A stretch of DNA of 64,000 bases from positions 1,480,354 through 1,544,353 of the forward strand of contig CAVOTI010000001.1 in NCBI GenBank assembly GCA_963699105.1. Reading direction: 5' to 3'. The position numbers were made by a program, and so were the translations under genes. Positions 43,813 through 57,363 of the stretch are shown in pieces. The notes under the pieces were generated by a model. The model made no database searches. It saw only the letters and a list, made by a program, of their open reading frames with translations, and was not told the DNA's origin. Source of the stretch: Bog-756 sp963699105. Lineage in GTDB: Bacteria; Actinomycetota; Acidimicrobiia; Acidimicrobiales; RAAP-2. The first letter of the stretch is position 1. The number at the start of each line of letters is the position of its first letter.

Positions 43813-45054
43813 ATGCCGGTGACCCCCGAGGGGCTCGAGTTCATCCAGCACCGCAAGGTGGCGCGCCACCGTCTGCTGCTGGTGGTGGTGGTGGCGGTGG
43901 TGCTGGTGGCCCTGGCCGGTTTCCGATGGTTCGGCCCGGTCCCGTCTCCGTCCTTCGTCCCGGCCGGATCGGCCTCGGTCCACCTGCGGGGCACGCTCCC
44001 GTCGTTGCCGTGGCCGACCACCGGCGCCGCCGCCCTGTCGATGGAGGGGGCCGAGAGCCTGGGGCGGGCCGGGACCGACCGACCGGCTCCGATCGCCGGG
44101 CTGGCCACGGTGATGACCGCCTATGTGGTCCTGGAGGACCACCCTCTGACCGTCGGAGCCACCGGGCCGGCGATACCGGTGACCCAGGCGACGATTGCCG
44201 CCGCCCGGTTCGGAACGATCTTCCAGGAATCGATCGTCCCGGTGGACAGCGGTGAGAACCTGACCGAGCTCCAGGCCCTCCAAGGCCTGCTGGTGGCCCA
44301 GGGATCCGACCTGGCCACCCTGCTGGCCGACTGGGACGCCGGGAGCACGACGGCCTTCGTGGCCAAGATGAACGCCTCGGCCCACCGGCTCGGCCTCCAT
44401 TCGACCAAGTTCACCGATCCCAGCGGGTTGGACCCGGCCACGGTGAGCACTCCCGCCGACCTGATCCGGTTGGGTGAGGCGGCCATGGCCATTCCCTCGT
44501 TCGCCCAGATCGCCTCCATGCCCCAGGTCATCCTGCCGGTGGCCGGGCTGGTGTACAACCTCGATGCCGACCTCGGCCAGAACGGCATCGTCGGGATCAA
44601 GACCGGTTCCGACTCGGCGGCCGGCGGATGCTTTCTCTTCGAATCCCAACAGACGGTGGACGGGACGAACCTGACGGTGATCGGAGCGGTACTCGGGCAG
44701 GAAGGGCTGAGTCCCAACCAGTCGGCCCTCGACGCCGCCACCGCTCTCGTGCAGACGGCCTTGGCCGCCGCCGGCACATTTCCCTTCCCGTCGGCCGAGC
44801 GGGTGGTGGGACGGATCGTCGCCCCGTGGGGTCAGTCGGTACCGGTGGTGGCCGAGGCGTCCACCATCGCCGGCTGGCCCGGCCTCACCGTGCCGGTGCA
44901 CGTCCACGTGGCGGCGTTGTCCGCGGGTTTTCCGGTCGGTGCCGACGTCGGTGACCTCCGAGCCGATCTGGGCGGTCAAGTCATCGATCTCCCGCTGCGG
45001 AACTCGCAACCCCTCCACGGACCGACGGCCTGGTGGCGGCTCACGCACCTGTAG
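43813..45054 (+). CDS. D-alanyl-D-alanine carboxypeptidase homologue, catalytic motifs lost
   Basis: 413 residues from ATG 43813; the frame is open to 43657. One N-terminal membrane helix (HRLLLVVVVAVVLVALAGF) and an outer S11-type domain. The expected S-x-x-K reads GLAT in RPAPIAGLATVMTAYVVLED. The expected S-x-N region reads VAQGSDLATLLADWDAG. Only K-T-G (GIVGIKTGSDSAAGGC) is kept. Fold-defining parts such as AFVAKMNASAHRLGL and FTDPSGLDP are well preserved, so it is probably a folded non-catalytic muropeptide-binding protein. The gene is intact. Confidence 0.85.
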   Translation: MPVTPEGLEFIQHRKVARHRLLLVVVVAVVLVALAGFRWFGPVPSPSFVPAGSASVHLRGTLPSLPWPTTGAAALSMEGAESLGRAGTDRPAPIAGLATVMTAYVVLEDHPLTVGATGPAIPVTQATIAAARFGTIFQESIVPVDSGENLTELQALQGLLVAQGSDLATLLADWDAGSTTAFVAKMNASAHRLGLHSTKFTDPSGLDPATVSTPADLIRLGEAAMAIPSFAQIASMPQVILPVAGLVYNLDADLGQNGIVGIKTGSDSAAGGCFLFESQQTVDGTNLTVIGAVLGQEGLSPNQSALDAATALVQTALAAAGTFPFPSAERVVGRIVAPWGQSVPVVAEASTIAGWPGLTVPVHVHVAALSAGFPVGADVGDLRADLGGQVIDLPLRNSQPLHGPTAWWRLTHL

Positions 45055-45380
45055 GTCAGGCGCCTCCACTGACCAGGGACGGCGGGAATGCCTGCGGACG
45101 TGGCCGGTGCCGGTGCCGAGCGGCCGGGCCTGAAGGCGGGCACCCGATGGACGGCGAGACGGCACCGCTGGGCGGAGGCGAGAGGGATTGGCACCAAGGA
45201 TGCCCTCACCACCGACGACCCTGTCGGGCCACCCGGGCCCGGAGGCCAGCGCTCGGAGCTGCCGGCCCACGTCGACCAGCACCACGGCCGCCGGCCACCG
45301 GCCACCGGCCACCGGGGGATCAGGTGGTAGAAGTCGGCGTCGCTGGCGGGCCGGGTCTGCGGTCTGCGACAGTGGAGGCC
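45055..45380. other. 326-bp intergenic stretch
   Basis: No supported gene. A 9-bp tandem repeat, CCGGCCACC, occurs three times around 45291-45317. Open frames on both strands are composition artefacts of the GC-rich DNA. Confidence 0.4.
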
Positions 45381-45683
45381 ATGTTGGCTGCGTTCTCCAT
45401 CACCCCCATCGGCACGGGCGAGTCCGTGGCCGACCTGGTGGCCGAGACGGTGCGCACCGTACGGGCCAGCGGACTGCCCAACGAGACCAACGCCATGTTC
45501 ACCAACCTCGAGGGCGAGTGGGACGAGATCATGGCCGTCATCAAGGCCTGCGTGGACACCGTGGCGGAGGCCGCCCCCCGTGTTTCGGTGGTGGTGAAGT
45601 TGGACCATCGCCCCGGTGAACCGGGTGGCCGGATGCGCACCAAGGTGGAGTCGATCGAGCAGAGGCTGGCCACCGGGGAGTGA
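45381..45683 (+). CDS. MTH1187/YkoF-like thiamine-binding protein
   Basis: 100 residues from ATG 45381. Small ferredoxin-like domain: MLAAFSITPIGTGESVADLV, VRASGLPNETNAMFTNLEGE, WDEIMAVIKACVDTVAE, and VSVVVKLDHRPGEPGGRM. This matches the UPF0045 family, whose relatives bind thiamine-like ligands. Only 12 nt separate it from the convergent treS stop. Confidence 0.85.
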   Translation: MLAAFSITPIGTGESVADLVAETVRTVRASGLPNETNAMFTNLEGEWDEIMAVIKACVDTVAEAAPRVSVVVKLDHRPGEPGGRMRTKVESIEQRLATGE

Positions 45684-45695
45684 GCCGGAACGCCC

Positions 45696-47451
45696 TCAGG
45701 CCAGCTCGAAGCACTGCGAGCCGTAGGGCGCCAGGGTGACCCGGTAGGGCTCGGTGCCGATCAGGGGGAACGCCACCCGGCCCAGGAGCTCGATGGGCTG
45801 TCGGCCGGCCCACCGCTCCACGTGGAGCTCGGCCGGCTGGGCCAACCGGCTCAGGTTGTGCACGCAGAGCACCGGGTTGACCGGGCCCCGCTCGGGGCGG
45901 ATCGGGGACGACCGGACGAAGGCCAGGACCGACGGATTGGCCGACGAGATGACGAACAGGTCGCCGGTGCCCAACACCGGGAACTCGCGCCGGACGGCCA
46001 GGATCCGCCGCATCCAATGGAGGAACGAGCTGGGGTTGCGCTGCTGGGCCTCGACGTTGACGGCCGAGAACCCGTAGACCGGGTCCATGAGGGGAGGCAG
46101 GTACAGCTGGGCGAAGTCGGCCCGGCTGAACCCGCCGTTCCGGTCCGGCGTCCACTGCATGGGCGTGCGCACCGAGTCGCGGTCGCCGAGGTAGAGGTTG
46201 TCACCCATCTGGATCTCGTCCCCGTAGTAGAGGACCGGGCTCCCCGGCAGGGTGAACAGGAGGTAGAAGAGCAGCTCGGACAAACGGCGGTCCCGGTCGA
46301 GGAGGGGGGCGAGGCGGCGGCCGATGCCCATGTGCCGCTTCATCCGCGGGTCCTTGGCGTACTCGGAGAAGAGGTAGTCCCGCTCCTCCTCGGTGACCAT
46401 CTCCAGGGTCAGCTCGTCATGGTTCCGCAAGAAGATGGCCCACTGGGCAGTGCCGGGAGGCTCCGGCGTCTGGGCCAGGATCTCGGTGATCGGGAAGCTC
46501 TGCTCCCGCCGGACGGCCATGAACAGCCGGGGCATGAGGGGGAAGTTGAAGCACAGATGGCACTCGTCGTCGTCGCCGAAGTAGTCGGCCACATCGGCCG
46601 GCCAGCCGTTGGCTTCGGCCAGCAGGATGCGGCCCGGGGTAGTTGGTGTCCAGCTCGGCCCGGACGCGGCGGATGAAGGCGTGGGTCTCGGGGAGGTTCT
46701 CCCCCGCCGTCCCGTCCTTTTGGAACAGGAAGGGCACGGCGTCGAGCCGGAACCCGTCGAGCCCCAGATCGAGCCAGTAGCGGACCACGTTGAGCATGGC
46801 CTCGGCCACTTCGGGGTTCTCGTAGTTGAGATCGGGCTGATGGGAGTAAAAGCGGTGCCAGTAGTACTGGTTGCGCACCGGGTCGTAGGCCCAGTTGGAC
46901 CGCTCGGCGTCGATGAATACCACCCGGGCCTCGGGCCAGCGCTGGTCGTCGTCGTTCCACACGTACCAGTCGGCCTTGGGATTGTCGCGGCTGGAGCGCG
47001 ACTCGATGAACCAGGGGTTCTGGTCGCTGGTGTGGTTGATGACCAGGTCGGCGATGACCCGGATGCCCCGGGCGTGGGCCTCGTCTATCAGCCGGCGCAG
47101 ATCGTCGACGGTGCCGCTCTCGGGATGGACCGAGTAGTAGTCGCTGATGTCGTAGCCGCCGTCGCGCAGCGGCGACGGGTAGAACGGGAGCAGCCACAGG
47201 CAGTCGACACCGAGCCACTGGAGGTAGTCGAGCTTGGCGATGAGCCCGGGGATGTCGCCGACGCCGTCATTGTTGCCGTCGAAGAACCCCCTGATCAAGA
47301 CCTCGTAGAACACCGCCCGCTGGAACCACAGCGGGTCCTCCTCGGCCGGCGGCAGGGGATCGTGGTGGCTCCGTACCGCCCGGTGGAGTTCGCCGATCGT
47401 GGCCACCGGCACCGGGCCGGCACTGATCATCTGTTCGGCCTCGTCGGTCAC
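45696..47451 (-). CDS. treS: trehalose synthase (maltose alpha-D-glucosyltransferase), one frameshift
   Basis: About 585 residues, GH13 family. It interconverts maltose and trehalose. FYEVLIRGFFDGNNDGVGDI, LDYLQWLGVDCLWLLPFYPS, DLVINHTSDQNPWF at the N-terminus; nucleophile Asp in DGFRLDAVPFLF; general acid Glu in ILLAEANGWP; third Asp in FLRNHDELTLEMV. An extra C near 46637 shifts the frame just before the Glu. The C-terminal beta-domain ends APYGSQCFELA. No maltokinase is fused. Confidence 0.92.
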
Positions 47452-47503
47452 GACCGCACGCTACCCGAGCACTCCCCTGCCGATGGGTGTTTTCGAGGGT
47501 GTC

Positions 47504-48601
47504 TCAGCGGTCGGGAAAGCCGTCGTCGGCTGCCACCAGCTGGGCCAGTATCCGATCGGCCGCCTCGTAGGGGTCGAGCCCGCCGGCCAGCATGGCATCG
47601 GTGATGTCGTCGAAGGACACGGTACGGCGCAACTCGTCGATCCGCTGGTCGAGTCGGGCCGCCAGTATCTGGCGGAACTCGCCCTCCAGGCGTTTCTTCC
47701 GGTGGGCGGCCAGGGTGTCGCTGGCCACCTGGTAGTGACGGTGGTCTCCGATGGCCGCCCACAGGGCGTCGGCCCCTTCACCGGACGAGGCCACCGTCTC
47801 CACGATCGGAGGCCTCCACTCCCCCAGGTCGGTCAAGTCGAGCATGGCGTCGAGGTCCCGGCGTGTCTGGTCGGCTCCGGGCCGGTCGGCCTTGTTGATC
47901 ACGAACACGTCGGCGATCTCGAGGAGGCCGGCCTTGTTGGCCTGGATGGCATCGCCCCAACCCGGGTTGACCACCACCACGGTGGTGTCGGTGGCCGCCG
48001 CCACCTCGACCTCTTGTTGCCCGACGCCGACCGTCTCGACCAGCACCACCGGCATCCCCACGGCCGAGAGCAACCGCACGGCGTCGGGAACGGCCACCGA
48101 CAGGCCGCCGAGGTGGCCCCGGGTGGCCAGGGACCGGATGAACACGTGGTCGTCGAGGGCGTGGCTGGCCATCCGGACCCGGTCCCCGAGGATGGCTCCT
48201 CCGGAAAAGGGGGACGAAGGATCGACGGCCAGGACGGCCACCGAACCGTCGCCGTCACCGGTTTCTGTGCCACCTCTGCCGTGGCTGGCGTGGTTGCCGT
48301 CGTCGCCGTCGTTGCTGTCGCTGCCGTCGCGGCTGTGGTTGCCGTCGCCGTCGTCCCCCAACCGCCGGCTCCGGGCGATGAAGATCAACCGGTCGGTCAG
48401 GGTCGACTTTCCGGCCCCCGGCGCCCCGGTGATCCCCACCGTGTACGCGTCGCCAGGGGTCTTGTAGGCCAGGGCGGCCACTGAACGGGCCGGCGGTCCA
48501 CCCCGTTCGATCAGCGACAGGAGCCGGGCCAGAGCCGGCCGGTCGCCGTTGCGGGCCGCCTCGAACAGCCTGGAGGGATCGTTGGCGGGAGAGGCGGGCA
48601 T
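47504..48601 (-). CDS. meaB: methylmalonyl-CoA mutase-associated GTPase MeaB
   Basis: 365 residues. G3E-type P-loop GTPase that protects and loads methylmalonyl-CoA mutase. Walker A TVGITGAPGAGKSTLTDRLI, AVLAVDPSSPFSGGAILGDR, switch VVLVETVGVGQQEVEVA and NKAD (VFVINKADRPGAD). There is an unusual insert of about 40 residues rich in Gly, Asp, Asn and Ser (residues 80-120), directly after the first helix. It is encoded by a repetitive stretch at 48240-48365. The mutase itself is not in the window. Confidence 0.92.
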   Translation of the reverse strand: MPASPANDPSRLFEAARNGDRPALARLLSLIERGGPPARSVAALAYKTPGDAYTVGITGAPGAGKSTLTDRLIFIARSRRLGDDGDGNHSRDGSDSNDGDDGNHASHGRGGTETGDGDGSVAVLAVDPSSPFSGGAILGDRVRMASHALDDHVFIRSLATRGHLGGLSVAVPDAVRLLSAVGMPVVLVETVGVGQQEVEVAAATDTTVVVVNPGWGDAIQANKAGLLEIADVFVINKADRPGADQTRRDLDAMLDLTDLGEWRPPIVETVASSGEGADALWAAIGDHRHYQVASDTLAAHRKKRLEGEFRQILAARLDQRIDELRRTVSFDDITDAMLAGGLDPYEAADRILAQLVAADDGFPDR

Positions 48602-48635
48602 GGAGTGTCGAGCGTAGACGGGCCCGGCCCGGGCG

Positions 48636-49917
48636 TCAGACCCGAGACACGTGGGCCCCGAGCGAGACCAGCTTCCCGTCGAAGTCCTCGTAGCCCCGGT
48701 CGACGTGGTGGGCGTCGGAGATCACCGTCTCGCCGTCGGCCACCAGTCCGGCCAGCACCAGGGCGGCCCCGGCCCGCACGTCGAAGGCCCGGACCCGGGC
48801 ACCGGACAGCCGCTCGACGCCACGGACCACGGCGTGGTGGCCCTCGGTCCGGATGTCGGCCCCCATGCGGCGCAGCTCCTCGACGTAGCGGAACCGACCG
48901 AAGAAGAGGTTCTCGGTCACGATCCCCACGCCGGTGGCCACCGTCAACAGGGTGACCAGCAGCGGCTTGTAGTCGGTGGCGAACCCCGGGTAGGGCAGGG
49001 TGGCCACGTCCACCGCCCGGAGGGGATCGCTGCGGTCCCGGGCGGCCCGCAGCCCGTCGGGCTCCTGGCTGATGTGGATCCCGGTGGCCGACAGCTTTCG
49101 GATCAGCATGTCCATGTGATCGGGGCGACCGTCCTCCACGATCACCTCCCCCCCGGCCAGCCCGGCCGCCACCAGGAAGGTGGCCACCACCAGTCGGTCG
49201 GGGATGACGGCGTGGGTGGCCGGGTGGAGCACCTCGACCCCCTCGATCTCGATCCGCGAGGTGCCGGCCCCGGTGATCCGGGCCCCCATGGCGTTGAGCA
49301 GATCGGCCAGGTCCCGCACCTCGGGCTCACGGGCGGCGTTCTCGATGACGGTGGTCCCCTTGGCCAGCACCGCGGCCATCAACACGTTGTCGGTGCCGGT
49401 GTGACTGGGGTACTCGAGCACCACCCGGGTACCGATCAGCCGGGGCACCGACCGCCACCATCGAGTCGACCCGGCACTCGACGTAGCCGTGGGACGAGGT
49501 GAACGAGGCGCCCATCGACTCGAGGGCGTGGAGGTGCATGTCGATCGGGCGGGGGCCGAAATCGTCCCCGCCGGGCAGGGACACCCTGGCCCGGCCGCAC
49601 CGGGCCAGCAGCGGTCCGAGGACGACGACCGAGGCCCGCATCTTCTCCACCAGCTCGTAGGGGGCCTCGGGGACGATGTCGGCCGGGGTGGTCACCACCA
49701 GCTCGTCGGGGGTCCGGCCCCGGCGCACGTCGACCCCCATGGCCCCGACCAGCTCCCCCATGATGTCGACGTCGGTGATGCGGGGGACGTTGGTCAACAC
49801 GTGGGTCCCCTCGGCCAGGAGGCAGGCGGCGATGAGCTTGAGCACCGAGTTCTTGGCCCCTCCGGCCCTGACCGTGCCCTCCAGGGGACCGTTGGGGGTG
49901 ACGACGAACTGGTCCAC
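48636..49917 (-). CDS. murA: UDP-N-acetylglucosamine 1-carboxyvinyltransferase MurA (one frameshift)
   Basis: About 427 residues from GTG 49917. Catalyses the first committed step of peptidoglycan synthesis, adding enolpyruvate to UDP-GlcNAc. DQFVVTPNGPLEGTVRAGGA and KNSVLKLIAA at the start; RLIGTRVVLEYPSHTGTDNV after a 1-nt indel near 49445. The catalytic loop reads LPGGDDFGPRP; most MurA have Cys at the first D. The Asp form is known in mycobacterial MurA and gives natural fosfomycin resistance. It ends DRGYEDFDGKLVSLGAHV. Confidence 0.95.
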
Positions 49918-50097
49918 GCCCCAGTATGGCCCGGGTCGCCGGGCCGGCCCCGTGATGGTGCCCGATGGGCGCGGTAGGGGGGTCTCGAACCGGGGGACAC
50001 CCCGGGCCGGGGCCACAGAGGCCCGGCCGACCGGAGGAGCCCCCGTTCCCACCGACCGTCGGAATGGACCTCCCGCCAGCCACTATCGTCATGACCC

Positions 50098-51099
50098 GTG
50101 ACCAACGAACCGCAGGCACCCGATCGCAACCTGGCCATGGAACTCGTCCGGGTCACCGAAGCGGCCGCCCTGGCCGCCTCACGGTGGATGGGGCGGGGGG
50201 ACAAAGAGGGTGCCGACGCCGCCGCCGTGCAGCGCCATGCGCATCGTCCTGTCCACCGTGGCCATGGACGGGGTGGTGGTGATCGGCGAAGGGGAGAAGG
50301 ACAACGCCCCCATGCTCTACAACGGGGAGCGCATCGGCGACGGCACCCCGCCCAAGGCCGACATCGCCGTCGATCCCATCGACGGCACCACCCCCACCGC
50401 TCTCGGCCGGGGCGGCGCCCTGGCGGTGATCGCCGTGGCCGAGCAGGGCTCGATGTTCAACCCCGGCCCCTGCGTGTACATGGAGAAGCTGGCCGTCGGC
50501 CCCCGGGCGGTCGGCACCATCGACATCACCAAGCCCATCGAGGACAACCTGAAGGCGGTGGCCGACGCCAAGGGGACCTCGGTCCGGGACCTGGCCGTGG
50601 CCATCCTCGACCGGCCCCGCCACGCCGAACTCATCGCCTCGGTGCGGGCCACCGGGGCCCGGATCCGGCTGATCACCGACGGTGACGTGGCCGGGGCCAT
50701 CGCCACCTCGTGGCCCGGCACCGGGGTGGACATGCTGGTGGGCGTCGGTGGCACTCCCGAAGGGGTGATCGCCGCCGCCGCCCTCAAGTCGATGGGCGGG
50801 GAGATCCAGGGGCGGCTGTGGCCCCGCGACGACGTCGAGCGCCAGGCGGCGATCGACGCCGGCTACGACCTCGAGGCCGTACTCACCACCGACGACCTGG
50901 TCCGGGGGGACAACTGCTTCTTCGCCGCCACCGGGATCACCGACGGGGAGCTGCTCCACGGGGTCCGCTACGACGAGTGGGGGGCCACCACCCAGTCGCT
51001 GGTCATGCGGTCCAAGTCGGGCACGGTGCGGCTCATCGACGCCCGCCATCCGCTCCACAAGCTCGCCGAGTACAGCTCCATCGAGTTCAAATGGGGTAG
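50098..51099 (+). CDS. glpX: class II fructose-1,6-bisphosphatase GlpX (frameshifted)
   Basis: About 333 residues from GTG 50098. LVRVTEAAALAASRWMGRGD at the start, then after an insertion near 50232 VAMDGVVVIGEGEKDNAPML, VDPIDGTTPTALGRGGALA (metal-binding D-P-I-D-G-T) and LITDGDVAGAIATSW. It dephosphorylates fructose-1,6-bisphosphate in gluconeogenesis. The end EYSSIEFKWG lacks its stop in frame; one missing G in the G-run at 51093 would give TAG at 51097-51099. Confidence 0.92.
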
Positions 51100-51216
51100 G
51101 ACGACCGGGACGGGGTCCGAGGGTCCGGCTGCCGGGGGTCCGGGGTTGCGGGTGCCAGACAGCCGGTGCCGGATGACCGGTGCCGGGGTGACGGATGACC
51201 GGTGCCGGGGCCCGAC
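51100..51216. repeat. GC-rich tandem repeats between glpX and atpC
   Basis: Units related to GGATGACCGGTGCCGGGG occur twice (51171-51211), preceded by GGGTCCGG-type repeats. The segment separates two convergent genes. Open frames across it are artefacts. Confidence 0.5.
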
Positions 51217-51754
51217 TCAGACGGCCGAGGCGGGCGTGGCGGAGGCGGAGCTGGCGTCGATGGCCTCGAGACGGACCTTGGCCCGCAGCAGCGCCGCCTC
51301 GGCCTCCACCAGCTGCGGCGTCGGGCTCCTCGTCGTCGCCGCGTGCCCGGCCGGGCGGACCGGTCCCCCCAGCTCGGTCACCCGGGCCTCGGCCGCCTCC
51401 AGCGCCGCCTGGGCCCGCTCACGTCGATCTCCTCGGCCAGCTCGGCCACGCCGATCAGCAGGGTCACCCGGGTCGCCCGGCCGGTGACCGGCCCGGCCGG
51501 GGTCGGTCATCGACTCCACGTTCTGTTCGACCTGGACGAAGCCACCGTGGACCGGCCACGCCGCTCCTCGTCGCCGCTCGGCCCGCACCACCCGGACCAC
51601 CCCGGGCTCGACGGTACCCACCAGCGGGGTGTGGCCGGCCAGGAAGGTGGTGTCACCCTCGCCGGTGCGCAGGATCACCTCGGTGGCCACGCCGTCGAAC
51701 AGGACGCGCTCGGGGGTGACCACCGTCGACGTGAAGAGACTGCTCGTCGGCCAT
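51217..51754 (-). CDS. atpC: F1 ATP synthase epsilon subunit (frameshifted)
   Basis: About 178 residues from ATG 51754 (MADEQSLHVD, then a shift to VVTPERVLFDGVATEVILRT). Beta-sandwich part GDTTFLAGHTPLVGTVEPGV; the middle (near 51420-51500) is broken; the C-terminal helix resumes RAQAALEAAEARVTELGG, with a longer tail than usual. Last gene of the atp run, 17 nt after atpD. Confidence 0.85.
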
Positions 51755-51771
51755 GCGTGTCGGTGCCCCGA

Positions 51772-53218
<1,447 letters not shown>

Positions 53219-53324
53219 GAGTGGTTCGGATTCCTTCGGTTGGTCAGCTGTGCAGAGATCGGCTGGGCGGGATACGGCCGGGACGTCGGTGGTCGGCCTC
53301 GGCTGCAGTTCGGGTCGGCCACGG

Positions 53325-54292
53325 TCAGATGGTCTCGATGACCAGGCCGCCCTCGTCGTCGTCGGCCCCGGCCCGGAGGGCCTCGGCGCCGCCGACGATC
53401 TCCATGATCTCGGTGGTGATGGTGTCCTGGCGGGCCCGGTTCATGATCCGGCGAGTACTCTTGATCAGCTCGCCGGCATTGTCGGTGGCGGCGGCCATGG
53501 CCCGCTGGCGGGCGGTGAGCTCGCTGGCCGACGCCTCGAGCAGGGCGCCGAAGATCTCGGCCTCGGCCGCCCGGGGGGCCAGGGTCTCGAGCAGGATGGC
53601 GGCGTCGGGCTCGAACTCGGTGTAGCCCTGCGGCCCCTCGGCGCCGTCGGCGGCGGCGGCCGGCGCCGTCGCCTCGTCGCTCCCCGGCTCCCTGCGCGGG
53701 GATCGACCAGCGGGAGGAGCTGGCGGACCTCGACCTTCTGGGTGCCGGCCGACAGGAAGCGGGTGGAGACCACCACCACCTGGTCCACCTCGCCGTCCAC
53801 GAACGGGGTGAGCACGGCGGCGGCCACCTGCGCGGGCGTCGGCGAAGGTCGGCCGCTCGCAGATGCCGGTGAACGACCGCTCGACCGGCTGGCCCCGGAA
53901 CCGGAAGTAGCACTGGGCCTTCTTGCCCACCGTGAAGAGCCGCCACTCGATGCCGACGCCACGTACTCGGCCAGCAGGCGCTCGGTGGCCCGGAAGCACC
54001 ATGGTGTTGTAGCCGCCGCACAGGCCCCGGTCGGCCACCACGGCCAGGACGGCCACCCTTGCGACCCGTTCGGGCGTCGCCGAGCAGGCGGCCGGCGGCC
54101 ACCGGGTCGCCGAGGGCCGTCTCCAGCACGATGCGGGCCATGCCCTGCTGGTAGGGGCGGGCGGCGGCGATCCGGCCCTGGGCCCGCACGATCTGGCGAG
54201 GCGGCGATGAGCTCCATGGCCTTGGTGATCTTCTTCGTCGACTGGATGCTCTGGATCCGTCGACGCAGGATGCGTTCCTGGCCGCCGGCCAC
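53325..54292 (-). CDS. atpG: F1 ATP synthase gamma subunit (several frameshifts)
   Basis: About 320 residues. GTG 54292 opens AGGQERILRRRIQSIQSTKK, ITKAMELIAAS, typical of AtpG. Further parts appear in other frames: ADRGLCGGYNTMVL, FTVGKKAQCYFRFRG, and the C-terminal helix ASELTARQRAMAAATDNAGE, LIKSTRRIMNRARQDTITTE, IMEIVGGAEAL. At least three breaks. The GTG is 2 nt after the atpA stop. Confidence 0.92.
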
Positions 54293-54294
54293 GC

Positions 54295-55811
<1,517 letters not shown>

Positions 55812-55819
<8 letters not shown>

Positions 55820-56769
55820 CGGTTGGTTCCCTTCGTGTTGGAGTTCCTGGGATCCGGTAGGCCTCCTCGGAGGCGAGGAGGTGATCTTTCAGTTCGTCGA
55901 GCCGGTGGCGGGTGCTGGTGTCGACCAGCAGGTCGCCGACCTGGACCACCACACCCCCGAGCAGACCGGGTCGAGGGTCACCTGGAGGTCGACGGGGTTG
56001 CCGGCCAGCCGGGCCAGGGCCTCCTCGAGGCTTGCGCGCTGGGTGTCGTCGACCTCGTCGGCCGCCTGGACCCGGGCCACCCGCCAGCCCCGGGCCCGGG
56101 CCGCGTCCTCCACCAGGGCGTCGAGGGTGGCCACGAAGTCGCGGGCCCGGCCGCCCCGGACGGCATAGGCGGCCAGCCGGACCGGTGGCCGGCAGCACCT
56201 TGTCCCCGAGCAGCTGGGCGATGACCTCTTGGCGGACGCGCACCGGCAGGTCGCGGTCGCCCAGGGCGCCGCGCAGACGCCGGTTGGACTCGACGGTGCG
56301 GGCGAAGCGGAAGAGCTGGTCCTCGATCTCCTCGAGCTCGGGCGACGGTCACGGTCTCGAAGACGGCGGCGGCGTAGCCGGACACCCGGTTGCGGGAGCC
56401 CATGCGACCGAGCACCTCCTCGTCGAAGGGCTCGGCCGTGGTGGCCGGGGGCCGCGGCGGCGGCCAACGCCACCTGGGAGGCCAGCCAGTGGAAGGAGGC
56501 GGTCAGCTCGCCGGCCGGCACCACGGTGACGGCCTGGTGGACGAGGCTCCTCGACCTCGGGGCGGACCTTTCCCTCCAACAGGTCGTCGAACACGGCCCG
56601 CCGGTCGGCGGCCGGCACCGATCCGTCGTTGATGGCCAGCGTGAGCTCGGTGCTGCCGTCGACCAGCTCGGCCACCGCCGTCAGTTCGGCGGCGGCCGGC
56701 GTCCAGCGCGCCGTCGGCGGCCAGCGACTCCTCGACGGCGGCCAGATAGCCCTGGAGGGCAGGGTTCAC
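55812..56769 (-). CDS. atpH: F1 ATP synthase delta subunit (several frameshifts)
   Basis: About 318 residues if joined, longer than the usual 180 and the 270 or so of many actinobacteria. GTG 56769 overlaps the atpF stop (GTGA). Segments: NPALQGYLAAVEESLAADGA, LAINDGSVPAADRRAVFDDL, GRMGSRNRVSGYAAAVFETV, LRGALGDRDLPVRVRQEVIA, RASLEEALARLAGNPVDLQV, and TSTRHRLDELKDHLLASEEA. The C-terminal domain is the canonical OSCP-like part. It links the F1 head to the b stalk. Confidence 0.85.
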
Positions 56770-57363
56770 CGACCGCCTCCGGGCGGCGGCGCGGCGCCGG
56801 TCCTGGTGCCGATGCCGGATGCGCCGTCGTCTCGATCCGCACGGCGGCGATGGCCTCGTCGATGAGGTCCCGGTGGTCGGCGGCCTGGATCTCGCGTCCG
56901 ATGACCCGTTCGGCGGCGGCCAGCACGATCTCCCCCACCCGGGCCGTCACCTCTTCGACGGCGGCCTGCCGGGCGATGACCACCTCGGCGTCGGCCGCCC
57001 GCACGATGCGGTCGTGGATCTCCTGGGCGTCGGCCTCGGCCCGGAGCTTGATCTGGTCGGCGGCCGTGCTGGCCTGGGACACGATGTCGCGGGCGTGGGC
57101 CCGGGCCTCTTCGAGGGCGGCCCGGCGCTCGGCGTCGGCGCTCTCGGCGTCGGCCTTGGCCTTGTCGGCCGCCTCCAGCTCGCCCTGGATCTGGTCCTGC
57201 CGCTCGGCCAGGGCCTTGTTGAGGGGGGGCAGCACGTTCTTGCCGATGACCCACAGCACCACGAGGAAGGCGAACAGCACGACGATGAAGGTCCCGTTGG
57301 GGACGAGGAAGTTACTGTGCTAGCAGCACGGTGGCGGTCCTTGGGTCGTCGGTCGTCGGTCAT
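56766..57363 (-). CDS. atpF: F0 ATP synthase b subunit (frameshifted at both ends)
   Basis: About 198 residues. ATG 57363 (MTDDRRPKDR) probably starts it; an indel near 57316 leads into NFLVPNGTFIVVLFAFLVVL, the membrane anchor. Then a long charged helix NKALAERQDQIQGELEAADK, EARAHARDIVSQASTAADQI, and EIVLAAAERVIGREI. Another indel near 56830 gives the end at 56766, overlapping atpH. It forms the peripheral stalk. Confidence 0.88.

Noticed and set aside
43729..45312. 527-codon minus-strand frame
   Set aside because: It is the shadow of the carboxypeptidase homologue, which has clear family motifs.
45055..45380. Possible toxin or NUDIX-like gene on the minus strand
   Set aside because: No start signal and no family motif; the frame is open because of GC-rich tandem repeats.
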